From contig JAEYIG010000247.1 of the NCBI GenBank assembly GCA_023409175.1, positions 1 through 6,312 of the forward strand: 6,312 nucleotides of DNA, written 5' to 3'. The DNA is from Pseudomonadota bacterium (GTDB lineage Bacteria > Pseudomonadota > Gammaproteobacteria > Burkholderiales > Burkholderiaceae_D). Both the position numbers and the translations under genes were made by a program. Under the pieces are notes generated by a model. That model was not told the origin of the DNA. It did not search any database and saw nothing but the letters and a program-made list of their open reading frames with translations. How positions within the stretch are numbered: the stretch's first letter is position 1; every line of letters starts with the position of its first letter. Below, one piece after another: positions 6,068 through 6,312 of this stretch.

Positions 6068-6312
6068 TCAGGGATTCCAGTGTATGAAATTCTTGTACAA
6101 CTGCAGACCAACATCGGCGCTTTTTTCCGGATGGAATTGCGTGGCAAAAACATTGTCGCAGGCAATTGCGCTACAAAACGGTGTACCGTATTCCGTTTCA
6201 CCGACCATATGCCCCGATTGTTCAGGAACGGCATAAAAGCTGTGAACGAAATAGAAGAAACTCTTGTCCGGAATATTATTCCATAAAGGATGTGGCTGGC
6301 TCTGGCGAACCT
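6068..6312 (-). CDS. hisH: imidazole glycerol phosphate synthase glutamine amidotransferase subunit HisH (3' part)
   Basis: HisH is the class I glutaminase subunit that releases ammonia and channels it to HisF. Only the last 80 codons are in the window, and the 5' part lies beyond 6312. The visible C-terminal region contains [12 protein letters not shown] (19-30 of the visible part), [20 protein letters not shown] (42-61) and [18 protein letters not shown]. The His (at 6131-6133) and the Glu two residues later form the His-Glu part of the Cys-His-Glu catalytic triad. The nucleophilic Cys would be upstream and unseen. The frame is open and ends TGA at 6068-6070, so there is no sign of damage. 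hisA follows after 42 bp, as expected for a his operon. Confidence 0.95.
   Translation of the reverse strand, partial: VRQSQPHPLWNNIPDKSFFYFVHSFYAVPEQSGHMVGETEYGTPFCSAIACDNVFATQFHPEKSADVGLQLYKNFIHWNP

Overview
The window looks like a stretch of a betaproteobacterial (Burkholderiales) chromosome. The evidence is the gene order sspA-sspB, a Nif3-family gene divergent from an HtrA protease, and a his operon ending hisH-hisA-hisF-hisI-hisE-HIT, together with the protein sequences themselves. Base composition looks close to balanced (estimated by eye), which is low for that order. Two gene blocks that usually sit in this neighbourhood, petABC and tatABC, are absent. An Oxalobacteraceae member with an anaerobic lifestyle, such as an Oxalobacter-like organism, would fit. 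That assignment is inference.

Layout, left to right. At the left edge, on the minus strand, is a complete tRNA-Thr(UGU) gene, 23 bp downstream of sspB. Positions 105-1142 hold sspA-sspB, a stringent-starvation regulator and a ClpXP adaptor, transcribed leftward. Positions 1143-1363 are intergenic. They contain a weak terminator for the Nif3-family gene, a good sigma70-type promoter for sspA, a predicted leader of about 160 nt and a 10-bp tandem repeat. Positions 1364-2146 encode the Nif3/YbgI-family protein on the minus strand. Its start codon lies one base from the start codon of the divergent htrA (degS-like) gene at 2148-3296 on the plus strand. A near-perfect bidirectional terminator at 3309-3337 separates htrA from the convergent his operon.

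The rest of the window, on the minus strand, is the distal part of a histidine operon: hisH (cut by the window edge), hisA, hisF, hisI, hisE and a HIT-family (HinT-like) gene. HisI and HisE hydrolyse PR-ATP to PR-AMP and open its ring, HisA isomerises the product, and HisH-HisF convert it to imidazole glycerol phosphate and AICAR. hisF/hisI and hisI/hisE overlap by 4 bp (ATGA), which suggests translational coupling.

I found no mobile element, CRISPR array or clearly new system. The points worth following up are the missing petABC and tatABC blocks, the back-to-back start codons, and the sspA leader.
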